Origin: HyVt-337 sp964428895
GTDB taxonomy: Bacteria > Planctomycetota > Phycisphaerae > SM23-33
Length of the DNA stretch: 53,672 nt
Assembly (NCBI GenBank): GCA_964428895.1
Contig: CAYRZU010000016.1
Location: forward strand, 1 to 53,672
Direction of reading: 5' to 3'
Below the pieces are notes generated by a model. The model searched no databases, was not told where the DNA came from, and saw nothing but the letters and a program-made list of their open reading frames with translations. A program made the translations under genes and the position numbers. Below, piece after piece: positions 8,819 through 16,414 of this stretch. Positions within the stretch are counted from its first letter, which is position 1. Each line of letters begins with the position of its first letter.

Positions 8819-9574
8819 CTAGAAAGGTTCCTTTATGAGCTTCTTCATGAGCGCCTTTTCCAAGCGATAGAAGACGGGAATCTGTTCATTCAGAAATCGT
8901 TCGATGGCTCTGCTTGTCCCGGTTGCCCCGGTGACGGCATCGACGTGGCGACCGTAGTTCGGCGAGGCGGGCCCGGGCGCCTCGCCGCCGATGTAGATGA
9001 ACTGCCCGTCCGGATTGGGGCTGATGACGAGGCCGACGAAGCGCTCTCGCCAATCGCGCTCGGTGATCCGCCCGCCCAGGCCGGGCGTCTCCTGGTGTTG
9101 CAGGAACGTGATGCCGATGATCTTGCTCTGATTCTTCACCTCAAGCGGGACGTCCACCTCCCCGTCCCATCGCGCGACCGTCTCCCCCAAGTGTAGATTG
9201 GGGGTGACGGCCACGTATCCGTCGATCCGCGCCCAGAAGCCTGTGCCCGAAATCGGGTAGGCGAAGCCGATCACGTTGCCGCTGGCGTCGACCGCCTGAT
9301 AGACGTCGTGTTTCTCTCCCGTGAGAGGGTCCACGATGTCCTCGAAGAGCGTGGTTTGCTTCTCGTAGAGCTCGACGATCTTCGCGTCGCCGAGTGTGTC
9401 CACGTCGCCCAGGCCGAACAGTTCTACGATGGCCTTCTGTTTGAAAAGGTGTTCGTTACGCTCGACGATGTCGCGTGTGGCTGCGTGCAAGGCCATGATG
9501 CCGCCGGTGAACAGCGCCGCAATCAGCGCCGCGTAGACAATCACGTAGACCGGGCCTTTGGTGTCGGCGCTCAT
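8819..9574 (-). CDS. nqrC: Na+-translocating NADH:quinone reductase subunit C
   Basis: Membrane-anchored flavoprotein carrying a covalent FMN in the NQR electron path. The 251-aa protein has one N-terminal helix (about 8-30), the family element HQETPGLGGRI (160-170) and the ApbE flavinylation motif DAVTGATGTS (212-221). Thr218, in TGAT, is the expected FMN-phosphoryl acceptor. The gene overlaps nqrB by 4 bp. The flavin transferase ApbE that would modify it is not in this window. Confidence 0.96.
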   Translation of the reverse strand: MSADTKGPVYVIVYAALIAALFTGGIMALHAATRDIVERNEHLFKQKAIVELFGLGDVDTLGDAKIVELYEKQTTLFEDIVDPLTGEKHDVYQAVDASGNVIGFAYPISGTGFWARIDGYVAVTPNLHLGETVARWDGEVDVPLEVKNQSKIIGITFLQHQETPGLGGRITERDWRERFVGLVISPNPDGQFIYIGGEAPGPASPNYGRHVDAVTGATGTSRAIERFLNEQIPVFYRLEKALMKKLIKEPF

Positions 9575-10689
9575 GCGGCCACCTCCTTGGCGGCGGCCCG
9601 GGCCTTCTTGCGATCGGCGTGGGCGGTCGCGGCCAGGTCCAGCAGAGGCGCCAGCAAGTTGCCGATCAGGATTGCGAAGGTCGCCGCCGCCACAAAGATG
9701 CCGCGCCAGCGCAGCACGATAATCAGGAAGCCGATGGTGAAGGCGTAGGCCAGTTGGGCCGGCTTCTTCTTGGCGGCGCTGACCGGTTCGGTAATCATGA
9801 AGACCACGGCGTAGAGCGTGGTGCCCGACAGCAGCGTCAGGTGCAGGGGGGGGATCTGGCCGAGGCCGTCGAAGCCGAGCCCATGTCGGAATAGCACGCT
9901 GCCGACGACCACCCCCAGCAGGCCCGGGATCATCAGCCGCCAGTTGGCGGTCTTGGTCATCAATAGATAGGCCGCCGCCAGGACAATCAGCACCGCGCAG
10001 CCCTCGCCCATCGATCCGGCCGACAGGACCCGCTCCGCGCCGCCGGTGTCGAACTCACCGGAGATGTTGCCGATCGCCAGCCGCCACCACGGCGCTTCGA
10101 AACCGAACTCCCGGTTGGCCCACATGGGCGAGGCCTGACTGACCCCGTCGGCCACGGTTCGGCCGGTCGCAGCCATCGACTCCGGAAGCTCCTTGAGTGA
10201 TTCGAACGACCACTTCGCCAAGCCGCCCGGAAACCCCTCGAACGCCGGCACGAAATGGCCCGTCAACTCGCGCGGGAAGCAGATGTAGACGAACGCGCGG
10301 CCGACAATGGCGGGGTTGAACGGGTTCTTGCCGAAGCCCCCGAAGACTTCCTTGCCGAACAGTACCGCCACGATCGCTCCGACCCCCGCGATCCACATCG
10401 GCACGGTCGGTGGCAGCGATAGCCCATAGAGGGCGCAGGTGACCAGGCCGGCCGTCGAGACGGGCCCGCCGCGCTGGCGACTCATCAGGAACTCGGTGGC
10501 CAGGCCCGCCGCGAACACGACGGCCAACACGCCCGCCGCCCGCCAGCCGAAGAAATACACGGCCGACAAGGCCAGCGGCGCCAACGCGTAAAGCATACGC
10601 ACCATATTGGCTTGCTTGAGAAAACGCTTCTTGCGCTGGGGGCTGGGGGTTGGCTTGGCGGCCGGTCTGTCGGTGGAGGTGTTGGCCAT
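9571..10689 (-). CDS. nqrB: Na+-translocating NADH:quinone reductase subunit B
   Basis: Large integral-membrane subunit of NQR that binds FMN covalently and forms the ion path. The 372-aa protein has about ten hydrophobic segments and the family element GKNPFNPAIVGRAF (about 120-133). The region where NqrB is normally flavinylated reads DGVSQASPMW (181-190). The acceptor position is therefore Ser187, where NqrB proteins I know have Thr. The protein is shorter than the usual 410 or so because of a shorter N-terminus. It is the first nqr gene here; nqrA, usually upstream, is absent. Confidence 0.95.
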   Translation of the reverse strand: MANTSTDRPAAKPTPSPQRKKRFLKQANMVRMLYALAPLALSAVYFFGWRAAGVLAVVFAAGLATEFLMSRQRGGPVSTAGLVTCALYGLSLPPTVPMWIAGVGAIVAVLFGKEVFGGFGKNPFNPAIVGRAFVYICFPRELTGHFVPAFEGFPGGLAKWSFESLKELPESMAATGRTVADGVSQASPMWANREFGFEAPWWRLAIGNISGEFDTGGAERVLSAGSMGEGCAVLIVLAAAYLLMTKTANWRLMIPGLLGVVVGSVLFRHGLGFDGLGQIPPLHLTLLSGTTLYAVVFMITEPVSAAKKKPAQLAYAFTIGFLIIVLRWRGIFVAAATFAILIGNLLAPLLDLAATAHADRKKARAAAKEVAA

Positions 10690-10820
10690 GACGGTTCACC
10701 CAACGCGCGAACTTAGTCTACCGAAATAGATACGGCGAATTCTAGGCTCGATCCCGCCGCTTCGTTGGAAAGAACTTGCAGCCGCGGCCGGTCACCGCCG
10801 GCCCGAGCAAGGCGCCCCAC

Positions 10821-10854
10821 TGTGGAAAGATTGTGGATAACCTTTGTGGAGGCC
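10821..10854. promoter_or_regulatory. Cluster of DnaA-box-like 9-mers
   Basis: Three TGTGGA-containing 9-mers start at 10821 (TGTGGAAAG), 10832 (TGTGGATAA) and 10846 (TGTGGAGGC). The second is the exact reverse complement of the classical DnaA box TTATCCACA. The others share only the TGTGGA core. They are spaced 11 and 14 bp apart, about one helical turn, and all face the same way. A single perfect 9-mer is expected by chance at roughly this window size, so only the clustering is suggestive. It could be a DnaA-responsive control site upstream of nqrB. Confidence 0.3.
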
Positions 10855-10869
10855 CAGTCGTCGTAACCC

Positions 10870-10908
10870 AAATAAAAACGACGTCAGGCGGAGGGAGACC
10901 TGACGTCG
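10870..10908 (-). terminator. Rho-independent terminator after the wecB transcript
   Basis: Read on the minus strand, a perfect 10-bp stem (CGACGTCAGG with CCTGACGTCG) encloses a 10-nt loop TCTCCCTCCG and is followed at once by TTTTTATTT. This is a textbook intrinsic terminator. It would end transcripts coming from the epimerase gene (stop at 11140) or from a start within the intergenic region, and so insulate nqrB. Confidence 0.75.
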
Positions 10909-10952
10909 CGTATAAGCCGCAAACTCAGCGCTGGTGGAGGGAGACCGGCGCT
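10870..10952 (-). ncRNA. Candidate structured RNA with two hairpins sharing one loop sequence
   Basis: Hairpin A (10879-10908) and hairpin B (10927-10952) have quite different stems. Both close with GG/CC on a 10-nt loop ending in the same nine bases, GGAGGGAGA on plus or TCTCCCTCC on minus. Different stems that still pair, with a constant loop, look like selection on RNA structure. Direction is unresolved. The U-tract after hairpin A favours the minus strand, where the loops would expose CCUCC, complementary to ribosome-binding sites. Hairpin B has one G-U pair on plus that becomes a C-A mismatch on minus, which favours plus. On plus, the loops carry GGA motifs like CsrA sites. I found no clear promoter for either. 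Confidence 0.35.
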
Positions 10953-11139
10953 AAAAGCAGTGCGACTCGTCGTGTAGTATTACAGAATACATCGGCGCTA
11001 TTACCAGTTTTTTCTTAAAAGATTCTCAGAAGTGTTTTGGCTCAAAATTCTTGCGCCAGGCATTCCCCCTACTTCCGATTGAGTTGCCACCCGGTACTAT
11101 TTCCGCGTGTCGATGGCGGCGATGGGAACTGACGGGCGG

Positions 11140-12234
11140 TCAGGTCAGGCTACTTGCCAGAATGTCCGCGATGCGTTGGGCCGCTTGGCCGTCCCAGAGG
11201 TCGGGGGTTTGCATGGGCGGTGTCTTGCCGGCCTTGAAGTCGGCGTAGGCGGCTTTGATGTCGACCGGGTTCGTGCCGACGACTCGGTTCGAGCCCACCT
11301 CGGCCGTGATTGGCCGTTCGGTGCTGGTCCGCAGCGTCAGGCAGGGCACCTTGAGAATGGTAGTCTCTTCTTGGATGCCGCCGGAGTCGGTCAGCATGAG
11401 GGCGGCCTGGCCCATCAGCTTTAGGAAGTCCAGGTAGCCGAACGGATCGACGATGCGGAGGCCATCGATGGCGGCCACGCGGTCGGCGAAGCCGAGCTTC
11501 TCGATGTTCTTCCGCGTCCGTGGGTGGCAGGGGAAGATAATGGGCATGTCGGCGGCCACCGTTTCCAGTGCGTCCAGCAGCCCGCCGAAGACGGCCGGGT
11601 CGTCCACGTTGGCCGGGCGGTGCAGCGTTAGCGCCGCGTATTGGCCGGGCCTAAGAGCCAGGTCGTCCAGGATGATCGAGGCGTCGGCCTTGGCCTTGTT
11701 GGCCAGGAGCGTGTCGATCATGACATTGCCGGCCAGGTGAATCTTTTCCGCGGGGACGCCCTCGGTCTGGAGGTTCTCCACGCCGGACTTCTCGGTGCAG
11801 AACAGCAGGTCGCTGATCGCGTCGGTCAGCAGGCGGTTGATCTCTTCGGGCATGGTTCGGTCGAAGCTTCGCAGGCCGGCTTCAACATGGATTAGTCTGA
11901 TCCCCAGCTTCACCGCCACCAGTCCACAGCCGATGGTGCTGTTGACGTCGCCGACGACCAGGACGGCCGCGGGGTCCTCGCTCAGACAGACCGGCTCGAA
12001 CGCCTTCATGATTTCGGCGGTCTGTACGGCGTGGCTGGCCGAGCCGATCTCCAGGTTCACGTCCGGCTCGGGAATGCCGAGCTGGCGGAAGAACAGGTCG
12101 CTCATGGTCTCATCGTAGTGCTGGCCGGTGTGGACCAGCATGGGCTCGAGCCCGTCGGTAGCGGCGAACGCCCGCATAAGCGGGGCGATTTTCATGAAGT
12201 TCGGCCGCGCGCCGGCGACGAGGATAATCTTCAC
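11140..12234 (-). CDS. wecB: UDP-N-acetylglucosamine 2-epimerase (non-hydrolysing type)
   Basis: Converts UDP-GlcNAc to UDP-ManNAc for surface glycan synthesis; cytoplasmic GT-B fold. The 364-aa protein shows AGARPNFMKIAPL near the N-terminus, HVEAGLRSFDRTMPEE in the middle and the UDP-binding LTDSGGIQEE in the C-terminal half. I choose GTG 12234 because AAAGGA lies 9 nt upstream and the protein then begins directly with the first beta strand. ATG 12252 has only a too-close GGAG. Motifs fit WecB better than the hydrolysing NeuC/LegG group, but a role feeding the nonulosonate genes cannot be excluded. No wecC is adjacent. Confidence 0.9.
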   Translation of the reverse strand: MKIILVAGARPNFMKIAPLMRAFAATDGLEPMLVHTGQHYDETMSDLFFRQLGIPEPDVNLEIGSASHAVQTAEIMKAFEPVCLSEDPAAVLVVGDVNSTIGCGLVAVKLGIRLIHVEAGLRSFDRTMPEEINRLLTDAISDLLFCTEKSGVENLQTEGVPAEKIHLAGNVMIDTLLANKAKADASIILDDLALRPGQYAALTLHRPANVDDPAVFGGLLDALETVAADMPIIFPCHPRTRKNIEKLGFADRVAAIDGLRIVDPFGYLDFLKLMGQAALMLTDSGGIQEETTILKVPCLTLRTSTERPITAEVGSNRVVGTNPVDIKAAYADFKAGKTPPMQTPDLWDGQAAQRIADILASSLT

Positions 12235-12272
12235 AGTGGTGCGTCCTTTCACATGATCTCCGAAGGGCGCGT

Positions 12273-12301
12273 ATGGTACCGGCCGAGGCGGCGGGCCGCA
12301 A
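12273..12301 (-). promoter_or_regulatory. Putative sigma70-type promoter of wecB
   Basis: On the minus strand, TTGCGG and TACCAT are separated by exactly 17 bp. They are followed about 38 nt later by the GTG start with a good AAAGGA site. It is divergent from the 12351 gene. Confidence 0.5.
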
Positions 12302-12306
12302 AGGTA

Positions 12307-12336
12307 TTGCCCCTTCGCGCCGCCAGCCGATAAAGT
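12307..12336 (+). promoter_or_regulatory. Putative promoter of the sugar transferase operon
   Basis: TTGCCC and TAAAGT are separated by 18 bp, just upstream of ATG 12351. The 5' leader would be very short. The match is weaker than for other promoters in this window. Confidence 0.3.
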
Positions 12337-12350
12337 AGCTCAGACACGTC

Positions 12351-12950
12351 ATGAAACGCCTGTGCGACATCGTGAGCAGCCTGGGGATGCTGCTGATCTG
12401 CGCCCTGCCTATACTGGTCATCGCTCTGCTGATTCGCCTGGGCAGCAAGGGCCCGGCCATCTTCCGCCAACGGCGGGCGGGCTGGCGGGGCAAGCCCTTT
12501 ACGATGCTCAAGTTCCGCACCATGCGATCCGACGTAGATGCGTACGGGCAAAGCCCCCACGGGGCCGACGATCCGCGCCTGACCCGGATCGGCCGGCTCT
12601 TGCGCGAGACCAGCCTGGACGAGTTGCCGCAGCTGATCAACATTCTCAAAGGCGACATGAGCGCCGTCGGCCCCCGGCCGCTATACGAACGGCAGGCCGA
12701 GAAGTGGAATGAGCGTCAGCGGCGGCGGCTGGACGTTCGGCCGGGGCTGACGGGCTATGCCCAGGCGTACGGCCGCGGCAGCCTGACGCACGAAGAGAAG
12801 ATTGAAATGGACGTTCACTACGTCGAGAATCGCGGCTTCTGGATGGACCTGAAGATCATCGGCCGAACCATCGCGAACATGATGGGGGGTCGGGGCGAGG
12901 ACATCTACGAGCAACGCTACAGCGCCGACGAGGATCGCGAGAGCCATTAG
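12351..12950 (+). CDS. Polyprenyl-phosphate sugar-1-phosphate transferase (PglC/WcaJ C-domain type)
   Basis: Initiates glycan assembly by moving a sugar-1-phosphate from a nucleotide sugar to undecaprenyl phosphate at the inner membrane. The 199-aa protein has one N-terminal hydrophobic segment (about 8-30), then the bacterial sugar transferase domain: MLKFRTMRSD, RLLRETSLDELPQLIN, LKGDMSAVGPRPLY and VRPGLTGYAQ. The conserved catalytic DE pair in SLDELPQ and the phosphate-binding PRP are present. Its short length makes it a minimal monotopic (PglC-like) enzyme, without the N-terminal domain of WbaP/WcaJ. It is the probable first-step enzyme for the polysaccharide made by the genes to the right. 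Confidence 0.93.
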   Translation: MKRLCDIVSSLGMLLICALPILVIALLIRLGSKGPAIFRQRRAGWRGKPFTMLKFRTMRSDVDAYGQSPHGADDPRLTRIGRLLRETSLDELPQLINILKGDMSAVGPRPLYERQAEKWNERQRRRLDVRPGLTGYAQAYGRGSLTHEEKIEMDVHYVENRGFWMDLKIIGRTIANMMGGRGEDIYEQRYSADEDRESH

Positions 12951-12966
12951 CCATCACCTCAACATT

Positions 12967-13962
12967 TTGTTCACCTGCGCCGGCCGACGCGTGTCGCTGC
13001 TGCGGGCGTTCCGCGAGGCGATGACCGAACTGAAGTTTCGCGGCAAGCTGATTGTCTCGGAACTGACCCAAGCGGCCCCGGCGGTCTGCGTGGCTGACGA
13101 AGTGTGCTACGCCCCGCCCACCACCGACGACGACTACATCCCGCGGCTGCTCGAGATCGTCGAAGCCAAGAAGATCGGCCTGGTCGTGCCGCTGACCGAT
13201 CTGGATCTGCAGGTGCTGGCCGACACCCGCGAGCAGTTCGAGGCGCTTGGCTGTACGCCCATGATCGCCTGCCCGGAAACGGTCGCCATCTGCCGCGACA
13301 AGCGACGCACCAACGAAACCATCGCCGCGGCCGGTCTGCAGCCCATCGCCAGCTACACCCTCGCCGAGTTCCTGGCCAATCCGTTCTATCCGTGCTTCAT
13401 CAAGCCCATCGACGGCTCGGCCGCCATCGGCGCCGCCCGGATCGAAGATGAGATGCGACTTCACGGCCACGTGGCCACCTACGAAGACGCCACGCTGGTT
13501 CAGGAATACGTCGACGGGCAAGAGTTCACCATGGACGTCTACCGCAGCCGCGACGGCCTGATCCACGCCATCGTGCCGCGTCAGCGATTGCTGGTCCGCA
13601 GCGGGGAGGTCCAGCAGGGGGTGACGGTCCTCGACGAGCACCTGATCGACGCGACCCGACAACTGGTGGAGCAACTGGACGGCCTGTGGGGCGCGTTCTG
13701 CTGCCAGTGTCGGCGAGAGCCCGGCGGCGAACCTCGCTTCTTCGAAATCAACCCGCGTTTCGGTGGCGGCGTGCCGCTGGCGATCGCGGCCGGCGCCGAC
13801 CTGCCCCTGTATTTGCTGCAGGAAACGCTGGAGTTGCCGATCACGTCTCAATTCGGTCAATTCACGGACGGTCTGCTGATGCTCCGCTACGACGAAGCCC
13901 TCTATCAGCAGGTCAACGACGTAGCGCAACTGCCCGGCTATACCAAGCCGATGTTCCGCTAG
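12967..13962 (+). CDS. ATP-grasp enzyme (CarB-like single domain)
   Basis: An ATP-dependent ligase of the ATP-grasp fold; the substrate is unknown. Such genes are common in polysaccharide loci. N-terminal Rossmann-like part LFTCAGRRVSLLRAF, then ATP-grasp elements FIKPIDGSAAIGA (Lys in the nucleotide pocket), VQEYVDGQEFTMDVY and FFEINPRFGGGVPLA (Mg2+ and catalytic residues Glu/Asn/Arg). About 331 aa. The start is odd. The best start by homology would be at CTC-AAC-ATT (12958), giving xNILFTCAGRRV. No ATG or GTG exists there, only TTG 12967, which clips the first strand. No good ribosome-binding site is visible. Coupled to the following HAD gene by 10 bp. Confidence 0.88.
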   Translation: MFTCAGRRVSLLRAFREAMTELKFRGKLIVSELTQAAPAVCVADEVCYAPPTTDDDYIPRLLEIVEAKKIGLVVPLTDLDLQVLADTREQFEALGCTPMIACPETVAICRDKRRTNETIAAAGLQPIASYTLAEFLANPFYPCFIKPIDGSAAIGAARIEDEMRLHGHVATYEDATLVQEYVDGQEFTMDVYRSRDGLIHAIVPRQRLLVRSGEVQQGVTVLDEHLIDATRQLVEQLDGLWGAFCCQCRREPGGEPRFFEINPRFGGGVPLAIAAGADLPLYLLQETLELPITSQFGQFTDGLLMLRYDEALYQQVNDVAQLPGYTKPMFR

Positions 13963-13972
13963 CTTTCGGCCT

Positions 13973-14662
13973 ATGGCGAACACGCCATCCATTCAGGCGG
14001 TCGTTTTCGATCTGGACGACACGCTTTATCCAGAGCGGGAGTACGTTCGCAGCGGCTACCGGGCGGTGGACCACCACCTGACCTGCACGGCCGGTCGAAA
14101 TGAGCCCTTTGCCGACTGGCTATGGGAGCGGTTCTGTTCCGGACAAGCCGCCGGCGCCTTCGATGCTCTCAACGAGCAGTTCGGTCTGTGCCTTTCCAAA
14201 GACGAGATCGGCGGGCTGGTGGGCGTCTATCGCGGACACGTCCCTCGCATCACGCCGTTCGAGGGGGTGTGGCAATTGCTGACCGAGATGGGAGCCAGGT
14301 TTAAGCTGGGTCTGCTGAGCGACGGTTTCCTGCCGGCGCAGTCGAACAAGCTGACGGCGCTGGGGCTGGAGGGGCTGTTTTCCGAGGTGATCTTCACCGA
14401 ACAGTTCGGGCGGGACGCGTGGAAGCCGTCGCCGGTGGGGTTTGAGCTGATGGCCGAGCGGCTAGGTGTCACGCATGACGCCTGTTGTTACGTTGGCGAC
14501 AATCCGGCCAAGGATTTTGTGGCCCCCAACCGGTTGGGGTGGCGGACGATTCAGTTGTGTTGGCCCGATCAGATCCACGCCCACAAGCCGCCACCCCCCG
14601 GCGGCGAGGCCCGGCAGACGGCCCACTCGCTGGGCGACCTCCGCGAGTTGCTACTCGGATAG
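13973..14662 (+). CDS. HAD-family hydrolase
   Basis: Probable phosphatase of the haloacid dehalogenase superfamily, 229 aa. Motif I is DLDDT (13-17) with both aspartates, motif II is in LLSDGF, motif III Lys is in WKPSPVGF, and motif IV is YVGDNPAKDF. A helical cap lies between motifs I and II (about 20-95), so it is a class I cap. It directly follows the ATP-grasp gene, a pairing I recall from other glycan loci, where the HAD may dephosphorylate the ligase's product or substrate. The substrate is not deducible. Confidence 0.9.
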   Translation: MANTPSIQAVVFDLDDTLYPEREYVRSGYRAVDHHLTCTAGRNEPFADWLWERFCSGQAAGAFDALNEQFGLCLSKDEIGGLVGVYRGHVPRITPFEGVWQLLTEMGARFKLGLLSDGFLPAQSNKLTALGLEGLFSEVIFTEQFGRDAWKPSPVGFELMAERLGVTHDACCYVGDNPAKDFVAPNRLGWRTIQLCWPDQIHAHKPPPPGGEARQTAHSLGDLRELLLG

Positions 14663-14676
14663 CTTGTCCCCGCGCG

Positions 14677-14705
14677 TTGCGTTCGGGGGCGCTCGCGCAT
14701 AGACT
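14677..14705 (+). promoter_or_regulatory. Putative sigma70-type promoter of the VanZ-like gene
   Basis: TTGCGT and TAGACT with a 17-bp spacer, 25 bp before ATG 14731. It lies in the short gap after the HAD gene. Confidence 0.45.
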
Positions 14706-14730
14706 CTTCGCCGGTTCGGCAAGTTGACCG

Positions 14731-16296
14731 ATGGCGATCCCCGTAGGCACAACCGCGCGACAGTTGGAGACCACCGCACGCTGGATGTGGGCGGTGGTGG
14801 TGGTCGTGGCGATGCTGGCCTGGTGGATGCCGAGCTTCCTGGGCTGGGGGGCGCTAACGGTGGGACTCCTGGCGGTGCTGACGTTGTGGGTGATGCAGCG
14901 CATCGTCAGCCGCGACCGGTGGGTGCCGAGCCAATCATTTCACTGGGCCTTGCTGCTGCCGACGGCCATTCTGTGCTACCACTTTGTGATGGACCACGTG
15001 TCGCCCCAGCCGGGCCAAGATGTGGCCGGGACCGGGGGGTTGGACTTGTCGTTGCTGTTCTCGCTGGGGCTGTTGGCGACGGGAGTGATGCTGTCGCAGT
15101 CGCTGCTGCCTAAGGCCGCCGGGCACGTCGGCGTGATGGCGGCCTGCGGCGCCGCGATGATGGGCGGGCCTGCGCTGGCGATTGCGTTTGGGTCCCCGCC
15201 GTCGGCGATTCGGCCAATGCTGTCGTTGGTGGGCCTGGCCGGTGTGTGCGTGTGGTTGGCCCCGCTGTGGGGAGTCGGACGCGTGAATGATCCCCCCGAA
15301 GCGCCGCATCCCTTGGAGCATCCGGTGCTGCGGTGGCTGGTGGTGGCTGTGGCCGCGACGGGCGCCGGGCTTTGGGTGTGGGCCTTGCCGACGGCGGCGA
15401 TTCTGGGCGCCGGTTTGGCGGGGGGCGTGCTGGGCTTGTCGACCTTGGTGTTCGGCCGCTACCGGTGGCTGGTGGCGCCGATCGGAGTTGGGCTATTGGC
15501 GGTGTTCGGTGTGTTCGCCGGAGGTCTTTGGCCGGTCGAACCGTACCTGGTGAGCCGGTCGACCGTGCTGGGCTCCGGCGGGGGCGCCTTCGCGAACGTG
15601 TCGGCCTGCGATGGCGGGGTGCGCGTGCTGATCGGCACGGTCGGCGCGGTGGGCGCCGCCGGTCTGCTGGTGTCGCTGGTGTGGGTGACGGCGGCGGACG
15701 TGCTCAAGGCGGGCCGGATGCGGGCCGGAGACCAAGGGCGAACGTTGGTGTGGTCTTGCGCGATGGCACTGGCCACGGGGGCGCTGCTGACAACGGGGGG
15801 ATTGTTCTCCCCGGTGGCGATGGTGGCCGGGATGCTGGTCTGGGGGATGGCTCCTAGAATGCTGGGCCGGGCCCGGCGAAAGCGGTCGGGAACGGTGGTG
15901 CTGGGCTTGGCCGCCGCGGCGATGCTGGCGATCGGTATGGCCCGCTCGACCGGTCTGGTGGGCTGGTCGACGGCCGCTCTGGCCGGCGAGACCCACATGG
16001 ACGAATGGCTGCACGCGGTGGCGGGGTTCCTGCTGGCGCTGATGATGGCCTGGCTGTTCGGGCACACTCATGCCGTCCTGGGGTGCGTGGGGATTCTGGT
16101 GGCCCTGGCGATCGGCGGGTTGGGCGAAGCGGCCCAGCACCTGATTTCATCCGGGCGGCAGCTCCAGTGGCAAGACTGGCTGCTGCATTCGGCCGGCTGC
16201 GGCGTGGCGCTGGTGCTGTATGGGCTGTGTGTGGCGGTGCGGTGGTGCGAATCGCCCCAGATCCAGTCGGTGGGCCCGGATTCGCGCCTCGACTAG
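14731..16296 (+). CDS. Multi-spanning membrane protein with C-terminal VanZ-like domain
   Basis: A 521-aa membrane protein with roughly 12 hydrophobic segments and short loops. The final 110 residues look like a VanZ-like domain: DEWLHAVAGFLLALMMA, then GEAAQHLISSGRQLQWQDW and LHSAGCGVALVLYG. This matches the usual pattern of His in the first helix, Gln before an Arg-rich turn, Asp/Trp and small residues in the last helix. VanZ domains are linked with cell-envelope functions but have no proven reaction. The N-terminal 400 residues are rich in Gly, Ala, Val and Leu with no motif I recognise. The gene has its own promoter-like site and lies between the HAD and pilin-like genes. Confidence 0.75.
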   Translation: MAIPVGTTARQLETTARWMWAVVVVVAMLAWWMPSFLGWGALTVGLLAVLTLWVMQRIVSRDRWVPSQSFHWALLLPTAILCYHFVMDHVSPQPGQDVAGTGGLDLSLLFSLGLLATGVMLSQSLLPKAAGHVGVMAACGAAMMGGPALAIAFGSPPSAIRPMLSLVGLAGVCVWLAPLWGVGRVNDPPEAPHPLEHPVLRWLVVAVAATGAGLWVWALPTAAILGAGLAGGVLGLSTLVFGRYRWLVAPIGVGLLAVFGVFAGGLWPVEPYLVSRSTVLGSGGGAFANVSACDGGVRVLIGTVGAVGAAGLLVSLVWVTAADVLKAGRMRAGDQGRTLVWSCAMALATGALLTTGGLFSPVAMVAGMLVWGMAPRMLGRARRKRSGTVVLGLAAAAMLAIGMARSTGLVGWSTAALAGETHMDEWLHAVAGFLLALMMAWLFGHTHAVLGCVGILVALAIGGLGEAAQHLISSGRQLQWQDWLLHSAGCGVALVLYGLCVAVRWCESPQIQSVGPDSRLD

Positions 16297-16319
16297 ACCC
16301 CCCTGAGGTGGACCAGCCG

Positions 16320-16348
16320 TTGTCGGCGGCATCGGAAGCCGCTAGAAT
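16320..16348 (+). promoter_or_regulatory. Putative sigma70-type promoter of the pilin-like gene
   Basis: TTGTCG and TAGAAT are spaced by 17 bp, leaving a leader of about 60 nt before ATG 16415. The -10 matches five of six consensus positions. Confidence 0.5.
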
Positions 16349-16414
16349 ACCTGTAGCGTTGGCCGGCGCGGATCTCGGCCCGTGACCTCGACGGTTATCC
16401 AAGGAGCTTCCACC

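Larger units (their letters stand above)
10690..11139. other. 450-bp non-coding region between wecB and nqrB
   Basis: No convincing coding frame. The block separates the minus-strand epimerase gene from the minus-strand nqr operon. It contains, from right to left, an AT-rich stretch with a T6 and A4 run (about 10995-11060), two hairpins with the same loop (10879-10952), a terminator U-tract (10870-10878) and three TGTGGA 9-mers (10821-10854). A TAGAAT-like hexamer on the minus strand near 10740-10745 could be an nqr -10 element, but I see no good -35 partner. It is clearly more AT-rich than the rest of the window. Confidence 0.7.

Noticed and set aside
11129..11145. Small CTGAC/GTCAG inverted repeat at the wecB stop as a terminator
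   Set aside because: Only 5 bp and no U-tract follows; the hairpin at 10870-10908 is a far better terminator.
12856..13992. 378-codon minus-strand frame opposite the ATP-grasp gene
   Set aside because: The ATP-grasp motifs on plus are clear; the antisense frame has none.
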